A DNA stretch of 21,436 nucleotides from DATLAN01 sp035527455 (GCA_035527455.1 DATLAN010000532.1:1-21436), one strand, 5' to 3'; counted from the first letter of the stretch, positions 7,000 through 15,296 are shown. A program made the numbers and translations. The notes: generated by a model from the sequence alone, not told the origin.

Positions 7000-8007
7000 G
7001 TGTTCGAGAACGTTGCCGTAGTAGGCGCGACGGGCGCCGTGGGAACCATCATCCTCGAGCTGCTCGAGGCGCGGAAGTTCCCCTTCAAGCGATTGCGGTT
7101 CCTGGCTTCGCGGCGTTCGGCCGGCAGGCGAATCGCCTTCGCCGGTCAGCAAGTCACCGTCGAGGAACTGCGGGATGAGGCATTCGAGGACATCGATCTG
7201 GCCATCAGCAGCACGCCGGACGACGTCGCCCGGGACTTCATCCCCGGAGCCGTCGGCCGCGGCTGCGTGGTCATCGACGAAAGCGGCTACTGGCGAATGG
7301 ACCCGAAAGTGCCCTTGATTATTCCCGAGGTGAACCCCGAGGCGATCCGCGATCACCAAGGCATCATCTCCAGCCCCAACTGCTCGACGACCCAAATGGT
7401 CCAGGCCATGAAGCCGCTTCACGACGCGGGCCGGATCCGCCGCGTCGTGGTGAGCACGTATCAGGCGACCAGCGGTGCGGGCCTGCCGGGAAGCCGCGAC
7501 CTGGAGAACGGGACCAAGGCCGAGTTGGACGGAAAGGACTACGCATACGAGTGTTTCCCCTATCCGATCGCCTTCAACTGCATCCCGCAGATCGGCTCGC
7601 CGAAACACAAGGGCTACACTTCCGAAGAGATGAAGATGGTCTACGAGACCCGGAAGATCCTCGGCGACGACACGATCCGGATCTGCCCGACGTGCGTCCG
7701 CGTGCCGGTGGCCAACTGTCACAGCGAGAGCATCCTGGTCGAGACCGAGAGGAAGATCACCGTGGAGGAAGCCCGGCAGTTGTTCGCCGCCACGCCGGGA
7801 TTGAAGGTGATGGACGACCTGGAGAACAAGGTTTATCCGATGCCCCGCAATTGCACCCGGAGCGACGACACCTACATCGGCCGCATCCGCGAGGACCTTT
7901 CCTGTCCCAACGGCCTGGCGTTCTGGTGCGTCAGCGACAACCTCCGCAAAGGGGCCGCGACCAACGCGGTGCAGATCGCGGAGTTGCTGCTCGACGGCAC
8001 GCAGTGA
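7000..8007 (+). CDS. asd: Aspartate-semialdehyde dehydrogenase
   Basis: This 335-residue enzyme makes L-aspartate-4-semialdehyde from aspartyl phosphate with NADPH, the branch point to lysine/DAP, threonine and methionine. The nucleotide-binding loop is VVGATGAVG (7-15). The catalytic cysteine is C128 in ISSPNCSTTQ, and the substrate-binding region RVPVANCHSES carries R234 and H241. The start is a GTG preceded by GGAGAAG (6988-6994); an in-frame ATG at 6922 would add 26 residues read from repeat sequence and is rejected. The length is usual for the family. Its TGA stop lies inside the first heptamer of a GCAGTGA/GTAGTGG array. truA follows on the same strand 105 bp later. Confidence 0.95.
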   Translation: MFENVAVVGATGAVGTIILELLEARKFPFKRLRFLASRRSAGRRIAFAGQQVTVEELRDEAFEDIDLAISSTPDDVARDFIPGAVGRGCVVIDESGYWRMDPKVPLIIPEVNPEAIRDHQGIISSPNCSTTQMVQAMKPLHDAGRIRRVVVSTYQATSGAGLPGSRDLENGTKAELDGKDYAYECFPYPIAFNCIPQIGSPKHKGYTSEEMKMVYETRKILGDDTIRICPTCVRVPVANCHSESILVETERKITVEEARQLFAATPGLKVMDDLENKVYPMPRNCTRSDDTYIGRIREDLSCPNGLAFWCVSDNLRKGAATNAVQIAELLLDGTQ

Positions 8008-8072
8008 GCAGTGGGTAGTGGGGGTAGTGGGTAGTGGGTAGTGGTGAATGCCGCTTGCGGCTTCGCAGCGGT
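8001..8072 (+). repeat. 3'-end repeat module of asd: heptamers plus hairpin core (copy 2)
   Basis: The heptamers GCAGTGA, GCAGTGG and four GTAGTGG units (8001-8044, with a GG insertion at 8022-8023) start on the asd stop codon. The 27-bp core 8046-8072 is identical to the copy after rodA. Order and orientation relative to the gene are the same: stop codon, heptamers, hairpin core. Confidence 0.9.
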
Positions 8073-8112
8073 GATCGGGATCAAGTTGCCAAACAGGACC
8101 ATCCTCTCCTCC

Positions 8113-8898
8113 ATGCGCAGCCTCAAGCTCACCCTGGCCTACGACGGCACGGCCTACGCCGGCTGGCAGGTCCAGCCGGGGCGTCCAACCGTACAGGGGG
8201 TGCTGGAAACGGCCCTGGAGAAGATCACCGGGCAACGGATCCGCGTTCTGGCCAGCGGCCGAACCGACGCGGGCGTGCACGCGCTGGGACAAGTCGTAGG
8301 ACTGAGAACTCAGAGCCGCCTTGCGCCCGACGTGCTCCGCCGGGCACTCAACGCCGAGTTGCCGCACGACGTGGCCGTGCTGGACGTGGCCGAGGCGCCC
8401 GATGGTTTCCATGCCATTCGCGACGCGGTGCGCAAGAAGTACCGTTATAGTATTCATGACGGACCGATAAGAGATATCTTCAAGAGGTACTACTGCTGGA
8501 AGTATGCGCATGGCCGACTTGACGTGGACGCGATGAACCGGGCTGCGCAATACTTGTTGGGAACGCACGATTTCCGCAGTTTCCAGAGCAGCGGGGCCGA
8601 ACGAGAAAGCAGCGTGCGAACCGTTTTCGACATCAGCGTCCGACGCGGCGGCGACGGGTCGGACGAAATCCAGCAGGGCAGGGCAGGGGGAGAAAATTGT
8701 ATTTTTATTGATGTAGAAGCTAACGGCTTCTTGTATAATATGGCTCGCGCGATCGTCGGCACCCTGGTCGAAGTCGGCCGCGGGGCGAAGCCGGAATCCT
8801 GGCCGGCCGAAGTCCTCCGCGCCGCCGATCGCCGCGCGGCGGGGCCGACCGCTCCGCCGCAGGGATTGTTTCTTGTCGAAGTCGATTACGAAGGCTGA
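8113..8898 (+). CDS. truA: tRNA pseudouridine(38-40) synthase TruA
   Basis: This 261-residue protein converts uridines 38-40 in the anticodon arm of tRNA to pseudouridine. It starts MRSLKLTLAYDGTAYAGWQV. The catalytic aspartate is D52 in ASGRTDAGVHALGQ. Late motifs are GTHDFRSFQSSG and IDVEANGFLYNMARAIVGTL. The ATG at 8113 is chosen because it begins right at the family N-terminus; the in-frame frame upstream starts inside repeat sequence. No good ribosome binding site is visible. Between the last two motifs an unusual EIQQGRAGGEN segment is encoded by a GGGCAGGGCAGGG repeat and is followed by an AT-rich island (8695-8740). The gene is otherwise complete. It is followed by the sulfatase after 52 bp. 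Confidence 0.93.
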   Translation: MRSLKLTLAYDGTAYAGWQVQPGRPTVQGVLETALEKITGQRIRVLASGRTDAGVHALGQVVGLRTQSRLAPDVLRRALNAELPHDVAVLDVAEAPDGFHAIRDAVRKKYRYSIHDGPIRDIFKRYYCWKYAHGRLDVDAMNRAAQYLLGTHDFRSFQSSGAERESSVRTVFDISVRRGGDGSDEIQQGRAGGENCIFIDVEANGFLYNMARAIVGTLVEVGRGAKPESWPAEVLRAADRRAAGPTAPPQGLFLVEVDYEG

Positions 8899-8950
8899 TC
8901 TGTGCCTGGTTTTCTGCCGTTCGGGCTCGTAACGCGAAGGAGAAACATAC

Positions 8951-10600
8951 GTGAACGCCTGCGATCGTGCGTGGCCCGCTGCGCAGTGGGCCGCAGGTCG
9001 GTTGGCTCTAGTGCTGACCGCCTTGGCTTGTTGGCCGAACATCGAAACCGCCCGTTGCGAACCATCTGCCGAGGAACCACCTGCCCGGCCCAACGTCCTC
9101 TGGATCAGTTGCGAGGACATGAGTCCCGACCTGGGCTGCTACGGCGACGAGTATGCCGACACGCCCAACCTCGATCGGCTCGCTCGGGAAGGGTGTCGCT
9201 ACACCAACGCCTTCGTGCCCTATCCGGTCTGTGCGCCGACCCGTTCGGCGATCATCACCGGCATGTATCCGAGCACGCTGGGCACGATGCACATGCGCAC
9301 CAGCATGAAGGGGTACGAAGCGGTCGTGCCGCCGGAAGTGAAGTGCTTTCCCGAGTACCTCCGCGCGGCCGGTTACTATTGCAGCAACAATCGCAAGACC
9401 GACTACCAGTTCCGCGCGCCGTTCACGGCCTGGGACCACAGCGGCGGCGACTGGCGGAATCCGGACCGTCCGGCGGACGCGCCGTTCTTCAGCGTCATCA
9501 ACCTCGCCACCACGCACGAGTCGCGCTGCTGGCCGCGGAGGGACGAGCAACTGATTCACGACCCGGACAAGGCGGCCGTGCCTCCGTATTATCCCGACAC
9601 GCCGGTGGTCCGCCAAAATATCGCCCGGTATTACGACAACATTACGGAGATGGACGCGCAAGTCGGCGAAATTCTCCAGCGGTTGGCCGAAGACGGTCTG
9701 GCCGGCGACACGGTCGTGTTCTTCTGGAGCGATCACGGCCGCGGATTGCCGCGCTGCAAACGGTGGCCTTACGACTCCGGATTGCACGTGCCGCTGATCG
9801 TCCGTTGGCCGGGCAGGATCGAACCGGGAAGCGTCTGCGATGACCTGGTCAACCTCATCGATCTGGGACCCACGGTCCTCAGCCTCGCCGGCGTCGAGAT
9901 CCCGTCGCACGTGCAGGGCAGGGCACTGCTGGGCGATCAGAAGGGCGAACCGCGGGAGTTCGTCTTCGGCGGCCGCGAACGCATGGACGCCACCAGCGTC
10001 GAACATATCCGCACCATCCGCGACAAGCAGTACCGCTATATCCGCAACTTCATGCCGCAGCGACCCTACGCCCAAGTCATCCCGTATATGGAAAGGATGC
10101 CCATCATGCAGGAATGGCGGCGGCTCCACGCCGAGGGCAAACTGATCGGTCCGCAGAACCTCTTCTTCCAGGACGTCAAGCCGCTCGAAGAACTCTACGA
10201 CGTGGTCGCCGATCCGCACCAAATCCACAACCTGGCCGATTCGCCCGAACATCAGCAGGTGCTCAGAAAAATGCGGGCAACGCTGCGAAAGCAGATCAAG
10301 GAGACCGGCGACTTGGGCGGCCTGCCGGAAGACCGGCTCATCCGGCGGATGTGGCCCGACGGAAAACAACCCACGACCGCAACGCCGACCATCGAAGCCC
10401 GCGCCGAGGACGGTAAGGTCGAAGTGAGTATTCGCTGCCAAACCGAGGGCGCTTCGATCGGATACCGGCTGAGTGAAGATGAGAAATGGTGGGTTTACAC
10501 CGATCCCATCAGCGTGCCTCCGGAAACGCTTCTGACCGCCAAGGCGATCCGGATCGGCTACAAGGAGAGTCGCGAGGTCCGCCAGGTTGTGATACCATGA
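8951..10600 (+). CDS. Secreted sulfatase (formylglycine type) with C-terminal FN3-associated/chitobiase-like domain
   Basis: The 549-residue protein starts at a GTG eight bases after AAGGAG. An N-terminal hydrophobic segment (about 15-35) suggests export. The sulfatase domain begins RPNVLWISCEDMSPDLGCYG and carries the maturation motif CAPTRS with C94 as the residue to be converted to formylglycine. Further marks are PNLDRLAREGCRYTNAFV, FFWSDHGRG (metal ligands) and SGLHVPLIVRWPG. CED replaces the more common DD at the first metal site. The last about 75 residues (EARAEDGKVEVSI, GASIGYRLSEDEKWWVYTDP) look like the FN3-associated/chitobiase C-terminal module. It resembles heparan N-sulfatase-like enzymes that desulfate polysaccharides; the substrate cannot be told. 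The downstream glycosyltransferase starts 4 bp after the stop, so the two are probably co-translated. Confidence 0.92.
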   Translation: MNACDRAWPAAQWAAGRLALVLTALACWPNIETARCEPSAEEPPARPNVLWISCEDMSPDLGCYGDEYADTPNLDRLAREGCRYTNAFVPYPVCAPTRSAIITGMYPSTLGTMHMRTSMKGYEAVVPPEVKCFPEYLRAAGYYCSNNRKTDYQFRAPFTAWDHSGGDWRNPDRPADAPFFSVINLATTHESRCWPRRDEQLIHDPDKAAVPPYYPDTPVVRQNIARYYDNITEMDAQVGEILQRLAEDGLAGDTVVFFWSDHGRGLPRCKRWPYDSGLHVPLIVRWPGRIEPGSVCDDLVNLIDLGPTVLSLAGVEIPSHVQGRALLGDQKGEPREFVFGGRERMDATSVEHIRTIRDKQYRYIRNFMPQRPYAQVIPYMERMPIMQEWRRLHAEGKLIGPQNLFFQDVKPLEELYDVVADPHQIHNLADSPEHQQVLRKMRATLRKQIKETGDLGGLPEDRLIRRMWPDGKQPTTATPTIEARAEDGKVEVSIRCQTEGASIGYRLSEDEKWWVYTDPISVPPETLLTAKAIRIGYKESREVRQVVIP

Positions 10601-10604
10601 CCTG

Positions 10605-11771
10605 ATGCGCGTCGCTCACGTCATCACCCGGCTGATCCTCGGCGGAGCCCAGGAAAACACCCTGCTTTGCTGCGAGGACCTGATCCACGAGTACGGGGAC
10701 GACGTGCTGTTGATCACCGGGCCGCCGCGGGGACCGGAGGGAAGTCTGCTTCAGCGGGCAAGGGCAGGGGGGGTGCCGCTGGAGTTGGTCGATTCGCTGC
10801 GGCGCGAGATCCATCCTCCACGCGACTGGACCAGCTACCGGCACATCAAGGCGATCCTTCGTCGCTTCGGCCCCGACGTGGTCCACACCCATAGCGCCAA
10901 GGCCGGCATCCTCGGCCGGGCCGCCGCCTGGAAGCTGGGCGTACCGGCCGTCGTCCACACCGTACACGGGGCGCCGTTCCATCCGTACCAGGGCAGGGCA
11001 GGGCGGTGGCTGTTTCGCGCCTGCGAGCGCTGGGCCGCCCGACGTTGCCACGCCCTGGTCAGTGTGGCCGATGCGATGACCGACCTGATGGTCGACGCCG
11101 GCGTCGCGCCGCCGGAAAAGTTCCGCACCATCTACAGCGGCATGGAAGTCGAACCGTTCCTCCACGCGGCCGAACACCGCGATCGAGTACGACGCGAGTT
11201 GGGCTACGAGGCGAAACACGTCGTGATCGGCAAGATCGCCCGCCTGTTCCATCTCAAGGGACATCAATACGTCATTCGCGCGGCGGAACAGCTCGTCCGC
11301 AAACAGCCTAACGTGCGGTTCCTGCTGGTCGGCGACGGCCTGCTGCGCCGGCGGTTGTGCCGGCAGATCCGGGCGGCGGGGCTCGGGGATCATTTCCAAT
11401 TGGTCGGGCTGGTGCCGCCGGAGAGAATTCCGGAACTGATCGCCGCAATGGACGTCGTCGTCCACGCCAGCCTCCGCGAGGGGCTTGCCCGGGTGTTGCC
11501 TCAGGCACTGATCGCGGGCAAGCCCGTGGTCAGCTACGACGTCGACGGTGCCCGGGAGGTCGTGATCGATGACGAGACCGGATACCTGCTTCCCTCGAAA
11601 AGCGTCGATACCATGGCCGTCTCGCTAGGGCGGCTGGCCGGCGACGCGGCCTTGCGCGAGCGTCTGGGGAGCGAAGGCCGTCGCCGATTCACCGAGCCTT
11701 TCCGCCACGAGCACATGACGGCCCGACTCCGCGAACTGTACGAGGAGTTCGTAGGTCAGGGCTCGCCCTGA
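10605..11771 (+). CDS. GT4 family glycosyltransferase
   Basis: This 388-residue cytoplasmic GT-B enzyme transfers a sugar from a nucleotide donor. The N-terminal domain shows MRVAHVITRLILGGAQENTL, then VVHTHSAKAGILGRAAA and HTVHGAPFHPYQ. The donor-binding half has GKIARLFHLKGHQYVIRAA, RFLLVGDG, MDVVVHASLREGLARVLPQA (the E-x7-E region) and GKPVVSYDVDGAREVV. The start ATG lies 4 bp after the sulfatase stop. The final residues VGQGSP and the stop codon are encoded by the first unit of a dispersed hairpin repeat (11751-11776), so the native C-terminus may have been replaced. GGGCAGGG-type repeats also code internal stretches (RARAGG near residue 52, QGRAG near 129). A role in polysaccharide synthesis together with the sulfatase is possible but unproven. 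Confidence 0.9.
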   Translation: MRVAHVITRLILGGAQENTLLCCEDLIHEYGDDVLLITGPPRGPEGSLLQRARAGGVPLELVDSLRREIHPPRDWTSYRHIKAILRRFGPDVVHTHSAKAGILGRAAAWKLGVPAVVHTVHGAPFHPYQGRAGRWLFRACERWAARRCHALVSVADAMTDLMVDAGVAPPEKFRTIYSGMEVEPFLHAAEHRDRVRRELGYEAKHVVIGKIARLFHLKGHQYVIRAAEQLVRKQPNVRFLLVGDGLLRRRLCRQIRAAGLGDHFQLVGLVPPERIPELIAAMDVVVHASLREGLARVLPQALIAGKPVVSYDVDGAREVVIDDETGYLLPSKSVDTMAVSLGRLAGDAALRERLGSEGRRRFTEPFRHEHMTARLRELYEEFVGQGSP

Positions 11772-11853
11772 CGCATAGTAGGTCAGGGCTCGCCCTGACG
11801 CATCTCCGGTCGATGGTCATAACACCACTCCGTCAGGGCAAGCCCTGACCTAC
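11751..11853. repeat. GTAGGTCAGGGCTCGCCCTGAC hairpin repeats, two direct and one inverted
   Basis: Unit A (11751-11776) and unit B (11778-11803) are direct copies that share the trailing ACGCAT. Unit C (11831-11853) is an inverted copy with one change (AAG for GAG). Each unit forms a GTCAGGG/CCCTGAC hairpin, and B with C can form a larger one. The TGA of the glycosyltransferase lies in unit A. The set may end transcription here. Confidence 0.9.
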
Positions 11854-11942
11854 GGAATCCCCTCTCATAACTGCCAAACGTTGCGATAAAGTGGGCAATT
11901 ACGGGAATACGGGAAATCTGTAGCGTCCAGGTCCACCCGCGG

Positions 11943-11971
11943 TTGTGGAACCCGCCCAATCCGGCTAAACT
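11943..11971 (+). promoter_or_regulatory. Candidate promoter for the kinase gene
   Basis: TTGTGG (11943-11948) and TAAACT (11966-11971) are separated by exactly 17 bp, about 50 bp before the kinase start. GGAGG follows at about 11977. Confidence 0.45.
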
Positions 11972-12019
11972 GAATCGGAGGTAGAAAAGGAAAATCAAAC
12001 CCGAGCAAGTGGCAAGTCC

Positions 12020-12904
12020 GTGGCTTCGACAACCCTTGAATTCATTGGTCCCTATCGTCTCCTGAATGTCATCCACACCGGTCAGCAGAGCAAGATCTGG
12101 CAGGCCATGCACGACGGAAAACAGCAGATGTTCGGCGTGAAGACGTTGACGGGGAAGTCCCGCCAGAACAAGGAGCAGTTGGCCTATTTGAAGTGGGAAG
12201 CCGGCGTCGGCCAGAAACTCAACCACCCGCGGATCATCAAGATCCACGAGTTCGGCATCGATCGGGGCAATCCCTACCTGGCGTTGGAGTGGTTTCCCGG
12301 GCCGAACATGAAGCAGCGGCTCCGCGACGGGTTCGAGAAGATCGCCTATCTGGCCCCGAAGATCATCGAACAGGCGGCCGAAGGGGTGAGCCATCTGAAC
12401 GAACAAGGCTGGGTCCACCGGGACCTGAAACCGGAGAACTTCCTGATCGCCGACGACGGCCGGGTGAAACTGATCGACTTCGCCTTGGCCGTCCGCAGTC
12501 GGCGCGGGCTGGGCAAGCTTCTGGCCAGAAAAACGAAAAAAGTACAGGGGACGCACAGCTATATTTCGCCGGAGCAAATCCGCGGCCAGGCGTTGGACGT
12601 TCGGGCAGACGTGTACAGCTTCGGTTGCACCATTTTCCATTTCCTCGTCGGGCACCCCCCGTTTACCGGGGGGAGCGCGAATGAGTTGCTCAACAAGCAT
12701 CTGAAGGCAACCCCGCCGGCCCTGATCGGGGGCGACGAGAATATCACGCCGGCTTTCTCCGACCTGATTCGGCGGACCATGGCGAAGGATCCCGCCGGGC
12801 GGCCGCAGTCGATGGCCGACTTTCTCGTGGAATTCCGCATGCACCGGGTTTTCACGAGGATGCCGCGGCCCCCGCAAAAAATGCCCGACAAACAACCCGG
12901 TTAA
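12020..12904 (+). CDS. Short cytoplasmic Ser/Thr protein kinase (Hanks type)
   Basis: The 294 residues are almost only a kinase domain, with no membrane helix or sensor domain. The ATP lysine is K41 (GVKTL) and the helix-C glutamate is probably E60. The catalytic loop is HRDLKPENF (133-141) and the APE equivalent is YISPEQIRG (181-189). VRADVYSFGCTIFHFLVGHPPF is also typical (positions 194-215). Two motifs are degenerate. The glycine loop reads HTGQQSKIWQA, and the metal-binding DFG is DFA (D153-F154-A155). The catalytic aspartate and lysine remain, so activity is possible. The GTG start has no good ribosome binding site directly upstream; no other in-frame start precedes it. The TAA stop forms the first bases of a tandem hairpin repeat. 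Confidence 0.88.
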   Translation: MASTTLEFIGPYRLLNVIHTGQQSKIWQAMHDGKQQMFGVKTLTGKSRQNKEQLAYLKWEAGVGQKLNHPRIIKIHEFGIDRGNPYLALEWFPGPNMKQRLRDGFEKIAYLAPKIIEQAAEGVSHLNEQGWVHRDLKPENFLIADDGRVKLIDFALAVRSRRGLGKLLARKTKKVQGTHSYISPEQIRGQALDVRADVYSFGCTIFHFLVGHPPFTGGSANELLNKHLKATPPALIGGDENITPAFSDLIRRTMAKDPAGRPQSMADFLVEFRMHRVFTRMPRPPQKMPDKQPG

Positions 12905-12961
12905 AAAGCCGCGACCGGTGGTCGCGCCCTAAAAAAAGCCGTGACCGGTGGTCGCGCCCGA
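12902..12961 (+). repeat. Tandem TAAAAAGCCGCGACC-GGT-GGTCGCG hairpins (possible terminator)
   Basis: Two copies, about 12902-12929 and 12930-12959, start TAAAAAGCCG and TAAAAAAAGCCG. Stems are CGCGACC/GGTCGCG (12910-12916 with 12920-12926), and the same with a G-T pair in copy 2, followed by CCCGATTTTG. The TAA of copy 1 is the kinase stop codon. Confidence 0.85.
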
Positions 12962-13103
12962 TTTTGTGTAAAACCGTGTCCTAGAGAACCGACAACAATT
13001 GAGGTGTGCATCCCGCAACCGGTGATAGCAGTGCCATCGACCCCGACAGGGGGTGCGGGGGCGATTTCCTACGGATCGAGACCCCTCAATCAGGCTGAAA
13101 ACC

Positions 13104-14159
13104 ATGGCTGGAAGCAACCACCGGCTCTCGTTCGAGCGACCCATCTACGAACTGGAAGCCCGACTGCAGAAGCTCGAATCGATCGTCCAGGAGAATCCCG
13201 AGGCCCGCGGTGAAATCCGCCGCCTGCGGCGCGAGTTGACCGATCTGACCAGAAAGATCTACTCGCAACTGAAACCCTGGCAGATCGTCGAGGTCGCCCG
13301 GCATCCCGACCGGCCCATGACCGTCGATTACCTCGAAATGCTCTTCGACGAATTCGTCGAACTGCACGGCGACAAGTTCTTCGGCGACGATCGCGCGATC
13401 CGCACGGGCTGGGCCAAGCTGGACATCTACAAGGTGATGGTCGTCGGACATCAAAAGGGCAAGACGCTCAAAGAACGGCAAACCTGCAACTACGGCTTCG
13501 CGCACCCCGAGGGCTATCGCAAATCGCTGGGCAAAATGCGCCTGGCGGCCAAGTTCAAGCTGCCGATCATCTGCCTGATCGACACCGGAGGAGCCCACCC
13601 GGGCATCGGCGCCGAAGAACGCGGCCAGGCCCAGGTGATCGCCAACTCGATGTTCGAAATGTCCCGACTGCCCACGCCGATCATCTGCGTGGTGATCGGG
13701 GAAGGCGGGTCCGGCGGTGCTTTGGGTATCGGCGTGGGCGATCGAGTCGCCATGCTCCAGCACGCCTACTACTCGGTCATCAGCCCCGAAGGTTGCGCCG
13801 GCATCCTCTGGAAAAGCAAAAGCTACGCTGAACAGGCCGCCAACGCTTTGAAAATGACCTCCAAAGACCTGATACAACTCGGCGTGGTCGATACGGTGAT
13901 CGAAGAGCCGCTCGGCGGGGCCCATCGCGATCCTCATCAAATGGCCTCGAAACTGAAGCTCCACCTGCGAAACAACCTTCGGCAGCTTGTTCGCCGACCG
14001 ATCGACCAGTTGCTGGAGGAGCGGTATCAGAAGTTCCGCCGCATGGGCGTGTTCCTCGAGCCGGCCGCGTCCGACGGACAGCCGTCGTCCGAGGGGGACC
14101 ATCAACCGACGCCCGTCAAACGCCCGGCCAACAAGACGGCCGACGCGATCTCCCGTTGA
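13104..14159 (+). CDS. accA: Acetyl-CoA carboxylase carboxyltransferase subunit alpha
   Basis: This 351-residue protein, with AccD, transfers CO2 from carboxybiotin to acetyl-CoA to give malonyl-CoA, the first step of fatty acid synthesis. The N-terminal coiled-coil region is LSFERPIYELEARLQKLE. Family motifs are HPDRPMTVDYLEMLFDEFVE, GDKFFGDDRAI, DTGGAHPGIGAEERGQA, IGEGGSGGALGIGVGDRVAM and YYSVISPEGCAGILWK. The ATG at 13104 begins at the usual family N-terminus; a further upstream in-frame ATG would add 17 unrelated residues. The C-terminal 30 residues (after GVFLEPAA) are a polar, poorly conserved tail. accD is not in the window. A hairpin terminator follows. Confidence 0.95.
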   Translation: MAGSNHRLSFERPIYELEARLQKLESIVQENPEARGEIRRLRRELTDLTRKIYSQLKPWQIVEVARHPDRPMTVDYLEMLFDEFVELHGDKFFGDDRAIRTGWAKLDIYKVMVVGHQKGKTLKERQTCNYGFAHPEGYRKSLGKMRLAAKFKLPIICLIDTGGAHPGIGAEERGQAQVIANSMFEMSRLPTPIICVVIGEGGSGGALGIGVGDRVAMLQHAYYSVISPEGCAGILWKSKSYAEQAANALKMTSKDLIQLGVVDTVIEEPLGGAHRDPHQMASKLKLHLRNNLRQLVRRPIDQLLEERYQKFRRMGVFLEPAASDGQPSSEGDHQPTPVKRPANKTADAISR

Positions 14160-14199
14160 ACGTTCGTTGAACGGCCGTGCAGAAACAAGCCGCTCCATT

Positions 14200-14246
14200 G
14201 GGTGACACGCCCTCGTTCGTTCCTCAGGGCGTGCCACCCTCGTTTT
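14200..14246 (+). terminator. Intrinsic terminator after accA
   Basis: GGGTG-A-CACGCCCT (14200-14213) pairs with AGGGCGTG-C-CACCC (14226-14239), 13 pairs with one mismatch and a 12-base loop, followed by TCGTTTT. Confidence 0.7.
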
Positions 14247-14563
14247 CCCACCAGGGCCTCTTCTCCCCTGCGACCAGGCTCATCCGATGGGCGCACGCTT
14301 TCGCCGGACTCCTGACTGCGCGGCTCGCGCCCGGGCTTCGGCCAAGCTGAATGCGGATGGTTTTCAGACGGCCACACGGCGTCGGCGCGCCGGAACACCT
14401 CGACAGGCACACTTCTCGTCTCCGCTGAATTCCGCCGGCGTGCGGATGGGTCGAACGCCGGCAGAGAAGGCTGCCGCCGCTTGACCGGAAGCCCCGATCG
14501 AGGCCCTGGAACGGCTTCTCCCCAACGTCCGATAATGTTTCTTATGTTCGGTCAGCCGAACGC
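14247..14563. other. Intergenic region between accA and the convergent CvpA-like gene
   Basis: I see no credible gene; the short frames have no family resemblance or ribosome binding site. A small hairpin GTTCGG-TCAG-CCGAAC (14546-14561) lies directly after the minus-strand CvpA gene and may mark its 3' end, though no T-tract follows. Confidence 0.5.
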
Positions 14564-15202
14564 TCAAATGCTGGAAAAACCAGGGTTTTCGCGATCCGGC
14601 CCTCCTGCCGTCCGCCACCGATCCCGACGTGACTCGGGCCCGGACTCGCGGCGGCTGATTCCCACGGGAGACGGCTGCTTGGCGGGATCCTCCCGGACCG
14701 GATCCTGCGGGAACTGTTTTAGATGACCGCCCACCAGCTCGCCGAGTTCCGCCGGCAGCAGCGGCACGGCGCGGCGGATCAGCAGGGCGGCACGGCCGCC
14801 GGACCAAGAGGTCAGAATCTTAGGCCGGGCATCGGACACCGTCACGGCAAAGAAGGTGATCACCAGGCACCATACCACGCCTTTGGCCGCTCCGAACAGG
14901 GCCCCCACCTGCCGGTCGAATTCCTTCAATTGCACCCGGTCGATCACGCCCGCCACCATCCGAAACAGCAGCCAAATGGCCAGCGACGTGGCCAGGTACA
15001 ACAGGATCATGGCCACGCAATGGTTCCAGGGCGGGTTCAAATCGATGTAGGGGCAGAGGGTGCAACTGAAACGCATCGCCACGAAAACCCCGACGATCAG
15101 GGAGGCCAACGCCGCCAGTTGCCAGGCCATCCCCTTCCACGCACCGAAAACCGTGGAAAGCAACAGCACGGCGAACATCAACAAATCATACGGTTGCAGC
15201 AC
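14564..15202 (-). CDS. CvpA family membrane protein
   Basis: The 212-residue protein from GTG 15202 begins VLQPYDLLMFAVLLLSTVFG followed by AWKGMAWQLAALASLIVGVF, the usual CvpA opening (helix, then a K/R-G-x2-x-Q-L turn). Four membrane helices are visible: about residues 6-22, 28-46, 65-85 and 105-125. A polar, Arg-rich tail (about 165-212) is specific to this protein. CvpA proteins are linked to envelope integrity and, in E. coli, colicin V production; the mechanism is not settled. The frame continues upstream to an ATG at 15292, but a TATACT box lies inside that extension, so the shorter GTG start is preferred. No neighbour hints at its partner. Confidence 0.82.
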   Translation of the reverse strand: MLQPYDLLMFAVLLLSTVFGAWKGMAWQLAALASLIVGVFVAMRFSCTLCPYIDLNPPWNHCVAMILLYLATSLAIWLLFRMVAGVIDRVQLKEFDRQVGALFGAAKGVVWCLVITFFAVTVSDARPKILTSWSGGRAALLIRRAVPLLPAELGELVGGHLKQFPQDPVREDPAKQPSPVGISRRESGPESRRDRWRTAGGPDRENPGFSSI

Positions 15203-15252
15203 GGCATCTACCCGTTGTGCCTTCGGACCCCCGAGCGAATGAAATCGGGCCG

Positions 15253-15258
15253 AGTATA
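15253..15258 (-). promoter_or_regulatory. -10 box for the CvpA-like gene
   Basis: TATACT on the minus strand, about 50 bp before the GTG start, with no clear -35. It argues for the shorter CDS. Confidence 0.35.
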
Positions 15259-15296
15259 GCGGGAAGCGATATGCACGCGAAGAGCAAGCCAAAGGG

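Noticed and set aside
6949..9120. Minus-strand open frame of 723 codons across asd and truA
   Set aside because: It is antisense to two unmistakable enzymes, and its translation runs through the heptamer repeats.
9008..10441. Minus-strand open frame of 477 codons across the sulfatase
   Set aside because: Shadow of the sulfatase gene; no motif or ribosome binding site.
14364..14807. Minus-strand frame of 147 codons beside the CvpA-like gene
   Set aside because: Arg/Ala-rich, overlaps the real gene in another frame, and has no family resemblance.
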